NCBI GenBank assembly: GCA_036823255.1
Contig: DAISGC010000001.1
Span: 73,565-137,564 of the forward strand
Direction: 5' to 3'
Source of the DNA: UBA4658 sp002405485
GTDB lineage: Bacteria > Planctomycetota > Phycisphaerae > Phycisphaerales > UBA1924
Length of the DNA stretch: 64,000 nucleotides
A program made the position numbers and the translations under genes. Shown one piece after another: positions 25,417-34,363 of the stretch. A model generated the notes under the pieces. It did not search any database and had not been told where the DNA came from. It worked only from the letters and a program-made list of their open reading frames with translations. Position 1 is the stretch's first letter. Each line of letters starts with the position of its first letter.

Positions 25417-28400
25417 ATGCCCACCTTCGGCGGATATGCGACGGTCTCCGAGCTCAGCCGAAGCGGGCTGGGGTGCGTCTATTCCGCCGTGGAGACCGCA
25501 CGTCCGGGCGACTCGCCCGCGGGCGCGCCGAGGCACGCGATCAAGACCTGCCAGCCCGACGCGGCGATTCTCGGTGACGATGCCGCCGCTCAGTCCGTCG
25601 AGCGATTCGTTGAACATGCCCAGACGCTCCGCGACATCGCCTCCCGACCCGAGTGCCAGTCGCACTGGGCCAGGGTGCATGACATCGGACGAATGGACGG
25701 CGACGCCGGCCCCGGGGCGTACGTGGTCGTCGATCTGGGCACGCGCGGCACGATCGACAAGCTCGCCATGGGGCGGGTTCGCCTGGACGCTCCGGTCCTG
25801 AGCCGACTGATCCGCGAGATCGTGGCCGGGCTGCGCACTCTTGAAGCGGCGATGCAGCGCGGGCACGGCGCGCTCAAGCCGACGAACATCCTGCTCATCG
25901 GGGACACCGGCTCGGAGCTCACATCCGCACGCGTCGTGCTTACCGACCCGCTCCCCGCTTCGCAGGCCGACCTGAATCGCGACCGGCTCGCCGACGTGCG
26001 CTCCATCGGCGAGATCATCCACGCCCTGGTGCTGCACCAGAAGTTCAGGGGCGGGTGGCCCGTCGAAGGTTCGGCGGCGTGGACCGCGCTTGGGCCGACC
26101 GGCGGCAAGTGGCGCGAACTGGTCAACCAGCTTCTGGATCCGAACGACAAGGCCCAACGCCCGACTCTTCAGGAGCTGGACGCGCTGCTGACCACGCTGG
26201 GGATGGCCAAGCGGTCCAAGATGCCGCTGGTCGTCGGCGTCGCCGCGCTCGTGCTCGTGGCCGGGGGTGTGACTACCGCGGTGCTCGTGCGTGGTGGAGG
26301 ACAGGCGGACCCTGCCAAGCCGGTGCTGACGTTCACGAGGTGGAACGAGGACACCAAGAAGCGGTGGGAGCAGCTCTGCCTGGCCTTCAGCGGGTGGTAC
26401 GCGCTGTTCCAGAGCAAGCTGGACGAGCCGCCCGGGGAGGGCCTCCGCGATCGCGGGTTCAAGACGCGGCGAGAGGCCTATGCCGCGCTCGATCCGCAGC
26501 TCAAGACGCTCCTGGAACTCCCGGGCGTTGGCGCGGGATTCGATCCGTGGTCGATCGCGGGCGTGAAGCGCGCCGCCAGCGCCAGACAGCTCTCGGGAAT
26601 GCTCTCCGACGAGGTCCGCAGCGACTCCGCGGTCGAAAAGACCGAACGGGCTCTGGAGGCCATCGATGCTGTCCGCACCGGCCTGATCGAGGGCTGGGAA
26701 GCGCCGAAGAAGCTCCTGCAGACCGCCAAGGACTTCCGCGACCAGTTCCCGGGCGCTCCGGCCGTCGACAACGCCGCCAAGTTCGTTGACGACATCGCCG
26801 CAAGCGTGCAGTTCAACGAAGCCACCGACGTTGCGGCGGTCGTGGACAAGGTGCTCGGCGTGGTGCCGATCGTCGAGAAGATCGGTGTGTCCGTCGAGTC
26901 CGCCAAGGCCGCCGGCCAGGCCGTCAAGACCTCGGGCGATCCGTTCCTCTCGAAGTTCGGCGAGCAGGTGACGGCGATGATCGCCACCGGAGCCGGCGCC
27001 GGCTCGGGCCGCGACGCGCTGCTGGCCCTCGAGCGCTCGGCGACGCAGGTCGCCGAGGCGGGCGCCAAGCTGCGGGCCTTCGTCGATGGCCCGTGGAAGC
27101 AGATCGAAGCCGAGGACTTCTTCGCGTCCGCCTCGTACGCCGAGCTGAAGAACCGCCCGGTGACTCCGGAGCTGTTCACCGAGTGGGCGGTCGCAGCGTC
27201 TCGCCACCCGAGTCTGAACCCAGACGACGACCCGCGCCGCGGCGTGGACTTTGCGGCGGCCCTCGCCGCGCTGGACCAGCAGCGCACGCGGTTTGTATCC
27301 GCGCCACTCTCCGGGGAGATCGAGCCCGCGCTCGACACTCGGCTTCGGCAGGTGCAGGCCGATGTGTCGGCCATCGCGCCGGATCGGCTCATCTGGCGGC
27401 GGGCCAACGAGCAGGACGTCCGCACTCGTACGGCGGCGGTGAGAAAAGAGCTCGACGAGCTGCGCGTCGCCCTGGCCACACGGATCGATGCCCGGGCCGC
27501 GGAGTTGTCGGCGACCGCCTCGGAGTTCCGCACGACGCTCCGCGCCCGCAACGAGATCGTCGCGGGATCGGATGCGGTGAACTCGGCGTGGAGGAGCATT
27601 CGCGACGACCTGTCGGGGTTCCCCGACGAGCAGTACGCCCAGACACGCGCCCGCGCCAAACTGATCGAGGATCGTCTCGTCAAGATCGACAAGTCCGACT
27701 TTGAGCCCGCGCTGGGGGGAGCGGATCAGGATGCGGTTCAGACGGAATGGGCCCAGCAGCTCGCCGTGGCCGCCTCCAGCGAGCGCGATCGACGCATCGC
27801 CGGCGTGCTCACGCTTCAGGGCCGCGCCGCCGACGTCCTCGGGCCGGAGTTTGACGCCCGAATCGTGGCCGAGGCGGAGGCGTTCCAGCGCTGGCAGGCG
27901 AGCGTCCGCGCCATGCGGAGTGAGCTGGCCGCGGCGGAGAACGCGCTGAATGCCGGCACGGATCCCGAGGGCACGCAGCTCGACGCCGCGGTCAGCAAGT
28001 GGACCAATGACGAGGTGGGCAGGCAGCCGGCAGTGGCCTCGGCGATCGGCGGGCTGAAAGCCCGTGTCCTGGCCAGCAAGGCGCTTGCGACGGAGAACAA
28101 CGTCGACACGCTGCTGGACAAGGTGCGACGTCCCGATCCCCGACAGCCCGAGCTCGCGCGGGCCGCATGGAAGCGGCTTGGCGATGCAGACGTCGGCTGG
28201 CCCCGCACGCTGGCCCAGGCGCAGGAGGCCAAGGACGTCATCGCATCGATCCGCGCGGTGATCGGTGGCCTTCCCGACGCGCAGCGGGCCGCGGCGCAGG
28301 CCCAGGTGCAGACCGATCTGGCCTCTCGGTGGCAGCGCCTGGCCCTGGCCGCCGCATCGCCCAGGGACGTTGAGTCGGCCCTGGCCCTCATGGGCGACTT

Positions 28401-29709
28401 TCAGGTGGATCCGGCGAAGATCGACGACCGGCTGAAGCACAATCTCGTGATCATCGAGATGAAACGCGACGTGGCGGCCCAGGGCGGCACCGACGCGCGG
28501 GCAAGCCAGATGGCCGCGGCGTTCGCGCAGCGGATCCGGGGGCTCGGGGTGAACACGCCCGCTGTGCAGGCGATGCTGCGCGGTGTGGACGAGATCGCCC
28601 AGAACAAGGAGCCCGAGAAGCCCGCGATCGACCCTCGCACGCTGGGCCCCGGATCGATGGGCGGGCGGTTCTCGGCGACGTTCGATGCGGCAACCAGCGA
28701 CCTGCGATTCAGTTCCGGCGGCGTTTCGCTCGACTTCGTGCGCGTCGATCTCGGGCCGGACAACGCGGTCTACATCGCCGCCAGAGAGCTCTCGATCGGC
28801 GAGATGCTGGCCATCGTCGCCGGCGGGTCTGGGGCGATCCAGCAGATCGCCGAGGACTCGCCTCGCGGTGCGGATTTCCGCGGCCCACGCGGCTGGGCGT
28901 GGGCAAGCGAAGCCGCGCTCGGGCGCGCGCCGCTGTGGATTCCCAGGCACCCGCTCATGACCACCGCCACGCCCGCGTACGCGCCGGGGATCATCGCTCC
29001 CGGCACCGAGGCCAGCGTGGGCGATCAGGCCGGCGGCGACCCGTCGCCCGAGCACCCCGTGCAGTCGATGTCGCCGGTGTCACTTGGCGTGATCGCCCGT
29101 CTGGCAGGGTGCCGATTCCCGACCGCCGCCGAGTGGCGAGCCGCAAGCCAGCAGTTCAACGGCGGCGGGGGCGCGGGCGCGAATCTGCGTGATCAGGCCT
29201 TCGAGCGGCAGCGGGCGCACGTCTCGGCCATGCGAGCCCAGGCCGGCCCGGCCGAGGACGCCTTCCAATGGCCCGACAACGGCGCGTTCCTCCCCAACAA
29301 CCCGCCCGTGGAGGGCGAGGCCCGCTCCCGCGCCGACAACGACGGCGTGCTCTGGTTCACGCGCACCAGCGTCGGGCCAGGCGGCCGAGTGAAGAATCTC
29401 GTCGGCAATGTCGCCGAGTTCGTGCTGACCGACGGGGCGGCGATGGAGCGGGCCGGCGCCACGTCGGCGTCGCTCTCGGGCATGCTCGAGCGGGCCGGGC
29501 TCGCGGTCATCGGGGGTTCGGCGCTCAGCGACCCGCAGCTTCCCCTCGACCAGCCGCAGACCGTTTCGCTCTTTGACTCCGCCGAGGGGTTGAGCGACGT
29601 GGGTGTTCGGCTGGCCTTCAACGCCGCGGGGACCGCGCCGCCCAAGGAGCCGTTGATCGAGCGGCTGCGGAAGCTCGTGACGGACGACGCCCTGGCGCTC
29701 GGACGCTGA
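25417..29709 (+). CDS. Pseudokinase - membrane span - helical region - SUMF1-domain protein
   Basis: The 1430-residue product has four parts. Residues 1-265 are a Ser/Thr kinase-like domain with the ATP-site Lys43 (HAIK) and the metal-binding Asp177 (LTDP), but HRD is changed to HGA (150-152), so the catalytic Asp is lost. Residues 269-291 (MPLVVGVAALVLVAGGVTTA) are a single membrane span. Residues 295-1075 are Ala/Glu/Lys-rich helical sequence of unknown fold. Residues about 1080-1425 are a SUMF1/FGE-sulfatase domain with FPTAAEWRAAS, VKNLVGNVAEFVLTD, VIGGSALSD and DVGVRLAFN. The FGE catalytic cysteines are not seen, so it is probably a binding domain. Expected topology: kinase-like domain inside, the rest outside. 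Confidence 0.8.
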   Translation: MPTFGGYATVSELSRSGLGCVYSAVETARPGDSPAGAPRHAIKTCQPDAAILGDDAAAQSVERFVEHAQTLRDIASRPECQSHWARVHDIGRMDGDAGPGAYVVVDLGTRGTIDKLAMGRVRLDAPVLSRLIREIVAGLRTLEAAMQRGHGALKPTNILLIGDTGSELTSARVVLTDPLPASQADLNRDRLADVRSIGEIIHALVLHQKFRGGWPVEGSAAWTALGPTGGKWRELVNQLLDPNDKAQRPTLQELDALLTTLGMAKRSKMPLVVGVAALVLVAGGVTTAVLVRGGGQADPAKPVLTFTRWNEDTKKRWEQLCLAFSGWYALFQSKLDEPPGEGLRDRGFKTRREAYAALDPQLKTLLELPGVGAGFDPWSIAGVKRAASARQLSGMLSDEVRSDSAVEKTERALEAIDAVRTGLIEGWEAPKKLLQTAKDFRDQFPGAPAVDNAAKFVDDIAASVQFNEATDVAAVVDKVLGVVPIVEKIGVSVESAKAAGQAVKTSGDPFLSKFGEQVTAMIATGAGAGSGRDALLALERSATQVAEAGAKLRAFVDGPWKQIEAEDFFASASYAELKNRPVTPELFTEWAVAASRHPSLNPDDDPRRGVDFAAALAALDQQRTRFVSAPLSGEIEPALDTRLRQVQADVSAIAPDRLIWRRANEQDVRTRTAAVRKELDELRVALATRIDARAAELSATASEFRTTLRARNEIVAGSDAVNSAWRSIRDDLSGFPDEQYAQTRARAKLIEDRLVKIDKSDFEPALGGADQDAVQTEWAQQLAVAASSERDRRIAGVLTLQGRAADVLGPEFDARIVAEAEAFQRWQASVRAMRSELAAAENALNAGTDPEGTQLDAAVSKWTNDEVGRQPAVASAIGGLKARVLASKALATENNVDTLLDKVRRPDPRQPELARAAWKRLGDADVGWPRTLAQAQEAKDVIASIRAVIGGLPDAQRAAAQAQVQTDLASRWQRLALAAASPRDVESALALMGDFQVDPAKIDDRLKHNLVIIEMKRDVAAQGGTDARASQMAAAFAQRIRGLGVNTPAVQAMLRGVDEIAQNKEPEKPAIDPRTLGPGSMGGRFSATFDAATSDLRFSSGGVSLDFVRVDLGPDNAVYIAARELSIGEMLAIVAGGSGAIQQIAEDSPRGADFRGPRGWAWASEAALGRAPLWIPRHPLMTTATPAYAPGIIAPGTEASVGDQAGGDPSPEHPVQSMSPVSLGVIARLAGCRFPTAAEWRAASQQFNGGGGAGANLRDQAFERQRAHVSAMRAQAGPAEDAFQWPDNGAFLPNNPPVEGEARSRADNDGVLWFTRTSVGPGGRVKNLVGNVAEFVLTDGAAMERAGATSASLSGMLERAGLAVIGGSALSDPQLPLDQPQTVSLFDSAEGLSDVGVRLAFNAAGTAPPKEPLIERLRKLVTDDALALGR

Positions 29710-29752
29710 GCACGACCAGCGACACGCGGCTCGCGCCTGCCGCCAGGGCGCG

Positions 29753-29784
29753 GAAAAACACCCGAGCGGTGTTGTGCTCGGGTG
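29753..29784 (-). terminator. Intrinsic terminator of dnaK
   Basis: CACCCGAG and CTCGGGTG (29759-29784) form an 8-bp stem with a 10-base loop; on the minus strand the stem is followed by TTTTTCC. It lies about 80 bases after the dnaK stop. On the plus strand there is no T-tract. Confidence 0.75.
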
Positions 29785-29862
29785 CTGAGAGAGGGTTTGG
29801 TTCCAGGCCCCACGCGGAAAGTGAGGCGGTGTTCAGGGCGTCGCCTGAACACGCGTTGCGGC

Positions 29863-31812
<1,950 letters not shown>

Positions 31813-32159
31813 GGTGAGCTCCTGATCCGCCGACTGCCGGCGTGCGTCGAACAATGCAACCCTCGGCCGACACTCCGAGCGACCATGGCTGATCGCATCG
31901 GCACAGCCGACCCTCGTGTAAAGCCAAGCAAGCCGGATGCCACACGCCCGAACTCAGCAGATCGGAGACCGCACCGGGCCCATCACGCACGGAATGCGAT
32001 GGCCGCCCGTCTCGGCTGACGCCGACTCGAAATGATCCAGAGCGGACTGCCGAACTGGCAGAATGGGCCTCCTGGCTCAGTGCCAGGGCCGAGATCCGGT
32101 TGTATACCTTGAACGTCTTGGTATAGGAACTACCCTATACCTTGACGAACGAGGTGTAC
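31813..32159. other. Intergenic region between divergent dnaK and padR-like gene
   Basis: About 350 bases with no supported gene. The dnaK side shows no CIRCE repeat and no clear -35/-10. The right-hand end contains the inverted-repeat operator described separately. Confidence 0.5.
32103..32141. promoter_or_regulatory. Inverted-repeat operator upstream of the PadR-like gene
   Basis: Three half-sites follow one another: TATACC (32103-32108), GGTATAG (32120-32126) and CTATACC (32135-32141). The last two form a perfect 7-bp inverted repeat with an 8-base spacer; the first and third are direct repeats that both continue as TATACCTTGA. It ends 18 bases before the ATG, so binding there would block expression. 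Autoregulation by the PadR-like protein is the obvious inference. Confidence 0.6.
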
Positions 32160-32528
32160 ATGGCCAGAGTCTCCAGAAACCGGCCCGATCTCCTTCAGGG
32201 GCCGCTCGAAGCAATGATCTTCCGCACGCTCGAGCTCGGACCGAGGCACGGCTACGCGATCGCGCGGGCCATCGAGGTGTCGTCGGGAGGCGAGCTTGTG
32301 ATCCAGGAGGGGTCGCTCTACCCGGCTCTACACCGATTGGAGCGACGCGGCGACATCATCGGGGAGTGGAGCACCACCGGGCGCGGCCGTCGTGCCAAGG
32401 TGTATCGATTGACTCCCAGCGGGCGGACGCAGCTCATCGAGCAGGTCCGTGCGTGGCAGCGGCTCGCCTCGGCGGTGGCCAACGTCCTTTGTCTTGCCGA
32501 GGGGCATCTTCCCGACTCGAACGCGTGA
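32160..32528 (+). CDS. PadR-family transcriptional regulator
   Basis: The 122-residue protein has the PadR winged-helix domain: DLLQGPLEAMIFRTLELGPR, HGYAIARAIE, LVIQEGSLYPALHRLERRGD (the wing and recognition helix region) and YRLTPSGRTQLIEQVRAWQR. It is a short, subfamily-1-type PadR. PadR proteins usually repress efflux or stress genes and sense small molecules; no such target gene is adjacent, and rsmG follows 208 bases downstream. A perfect inverted repeat lies just upstream. The ATG at 32160 is preceded by GAGGTG with short spacing; a TTG at 32142 is a possible alternative start. Confidence 0.9.
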   Translation: MARVSRNRPDLLQGPLEAMIFRTLELGPRHGYAIARAIEVSSGGELVIQEGSLYPALHRLERRGDIIGEWSTTGRGRRAKVYRLTPSGRTQLIEQVRAWQRLASAVANVLCLAEGHLPDSNA

Positions 32529-32736
32529 TCGAAAAGCCCCTGGGCTCGCGCGTCCGCCGACGGACGATGGCGACTGCCGCGGGTGACTCGCGAGCGTCCT
32601 GAGCGATGTCGAAGCTGAACCGTCGCATCCCTGGTGTACCGGTTGACGCGCGAACGTGCGTGCGGTGGTGGGGGGTGGGGAGGAGTGCGGCGTAGACTGG
32701 TGGCTGGACTCTGTCTGCCGCCGGCGCGCCCCGACC

Positions 32737-33591
32737 GTGATCGACCCACCTTCCGATTCCACGTCCGCACTTGCTCCGCCGGAGGGGTTTGCTGCATCCA
32801 GCGCGGAGCTGGGCGTGGAGCTCGAGCCGGGCGACATTGAGCGATTGGGCAGGTTTCTGGGGCTGCTGCTTGAAGCGAACAAGGGCGTGAATCTCACGGC
32901 CATCACGGATCCGGCCGAGGCCTGGCGGAAGCACGTGCTGGACGCGCTCGCGATCGTCGGGGTGATCGCCTCGGTTCCCCCACGGGAATCTGGTGTGCAG
33001 GGCGGTGGAGCGCAGGTGTCGGTGGTGGATGTGGGGTCTGGGGGCGGGCTGCCGGCGGTGCCGCTGGCGATCGTGCTGCCGGACGTCCGCTTCACGCTTG
33101 TGGAGGCCACGGGCAAGAAGGCGGAGTTCCTTCGGCGAGCGGCGGGCTCGCTCGGGCTGGCGAACGTCCGCGTGCTGCCGACACGAGCCGAGACGATCGG
33201 CCAGGATCATCGGGTCCATCGTGAGGCGTACGACGTGGCCATGGCCCGGGCGCTTGGGCATCTGGCGGTGGTCATCGAGCTGTGTGGGCCGCTGGTCCGA
33301 CCCGGGGGCATCGTGGTGGCGGTCAAGGGCGGCAAGGCCCAGCAGGAGCTCGACGAGGCAGCCGAGGCGATGGGCAAGGTCGGCCTGCGGCATGTGCAGA
33401 CGCTGGAAACGCCCACCGGAAAGCTCGTGATTCTGGAGAAAACCACGCGAACCCCGAGGCTGTATCCGCGACGAGACGGAGAGCCGGCGCGTGTGCCGCT
33501 CGGTCTCAAGCGTGAGGACGCCCGCCGGAGCGCCCGCGACAAGCCCGGGTTCCATCCGCGGGCTCGACGCTCCGGTGACAACCCCGCCTGA
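32737..33591 (+). CDS. rsmG: 16S rRNA (guanine527-N7)-methyltransferase
   Basis: The 284-residue enzyme methylates G527 of 16S rRNA with S-adenosylmethionine. VELEPGDIERLGRFLGLLLE, NKGVNLTAITDPAEAWRKHV and LDALAIV are typical N-terminal parts. VVDVGSGGGLPAVPLAI is the SAM-binding motif, FTLVEATGKKAEFLRRA follows, and AMARALGHLAVVIELCGPL is the conserved catalytic-side segment. The C-terminal TPRLYPRRDGEPARVPL is the usual end, followed by about 30 extra basic residues. I chose GTG at 32737; the frame extends upstream through a G-rich stretch. prsW and dinG follow at 19 and 12 bases, forming an operon. Confidence 0.93.
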   Translation: MIDPPSDSTSALAPPEGFAASSAELGVELEPGDIERLGRFLGLLLEANKGVNLTAITDPAEAWRKHVLDALAIVGVIASVPPRESGVQGGGAQVSVVDVGSGGGLPAVPLAIVLPDVRFTLVEATGKKAEFLRRAAGSLGLANVRVLPTRAETIGQDHRVHREAYDVAMARALGHLAVVIELCGPLVRPGGIVVAVKGGKAQQELDEAAEAMGKVGLRHVQTLETPTGKLVILEKTTRTPRLYPRRDGEPARVPLGLKREDARRSARDKPGFHPRARRSGDNPA

Positions 33592-33610
33592 CCGTGGTAT
33601 ACACCCCGGC

Positions 33611-34351
33611 ATGGGCGTGATCCTCCTCTACAGCATGCTTGCGGTTTGCGGCGTGCTCTGCGTGGCGCTGATCCGCCGATACGACCTGCACGACCGCGAG
33701 CCTTGGTGGGCGGTGCTTCTGGCCGTCGCCCTCGGCGCGGTGGCCATGTTCATCGCCGGTCGGACGCAGGTCTGGATCCTCTCCGCCGGCGGTTCATGGG
33801 CGGCCCGGAACTTCAACCTTCTCATGGCGATCTGCGCCGGGGTGACCGAGGAGGCTGCGAAGGCGCTCGTGGTGGTCATGCTCGCGGTCGTGTGCCGTTC
33901 GATCTTCAACGATCCGCTGGACGGGCTGATCTTCGGAGCGCTCGCCGGGCTTGGCGCGGCACTTGAGGAGTCGGTGGTCTTTCTCCTGCACGAGCAGCGG
34001 GCCGGCGTGCTTCCAGGGACCGAACCGGTGCGGCTCATGGGTCACCTGGTCATGGGCGGAATCTCGGGGTTCGGGTTCGGCTCGCTCGCGCGCGTGGGAC
34101 GTTCGTCGCCGGCGACGCTGGCCCGCTGGTGGATTCCGGTCGGGCTTGGCCTGGGGATCGGGCTGCACGTCCTGTGGGACATCGTCGCCTTTGACGCCGG
34201 TGACCTTGGGCGCATGCTCGCCTGGCACACGGCCAGCGGGATGGGCCTGATGGCGGCGGGATTCGTCACGTTCGGACTGTTCGTACGCATCGCCCACAGC
34301 CGATCTCCGGGGGCGGCGCAAGACCAAGGGTCGCCGGCCTCGATCGCGTAA
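33611..34351 (+). CDS. PrsW-family intramembrane metalloprotease
   Basis: The 246-residue membrane protein has about seven hydrophobic spans. The active-site marks of the PrsW family are present: GVTEEAAKALVVVM with Glu80 and Glu81, DPLDGLIFGALAGLGAALEE with Glu119/120, His145 in RLMGHLVMG, and GLHVLWDIVAFDAG with His186 and Asp190. PrsW in Bacillus cuts the anti-sigma factor RsiW; here it could act on a membrane anti-sigma such as the one at 9023-9808, but no link is visible in the sequence. It starts 19 bases after rsmG and is followed by dinG. Confidence 0.85.
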   Translation: MGVILLYSMLAVCGVLCVALIRRYDLHDREPWWAVLLAVALGAVAMFIAGRTQVWILSAGGSWAARNFNLLMAICAGVTEEAAKALVVVMLAVVCRSIFNDPLDGLIFGALAGLGAALEESVVFLLHEQRAGVLPGTEPVRLMGHLVMGGISGFGFGSLARVGRSSPATLARWWIPVGLGLGIGLHVLWDIVAFDAGDLGRMLAWHTASGMGLMAAGFVTFGLFVRIAHSRSPGAAQDQGSPASIA

Positions 34352-34363
34352 CATCTCCTCTGC

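Noticed and set aside
24790..29055. Very long open frame (over 1400 codons) on the minus strand opposite the pseudokinase-SUMF1 gene
   Set aside because: It is the antisense shadow of the plus-strand gene: the product is Arg/His/Leu/Gly rich with no domain, while the plus strand shows clear kinase-like and SUMF1 motifs. Long antisense frames are expected at this GC content.
31813..31950. CIRCE heat-shock operator upstream of dnaK
   Set aside because: No TTAGCACTC-N9-GAGTGCTAA-like repeat is present.
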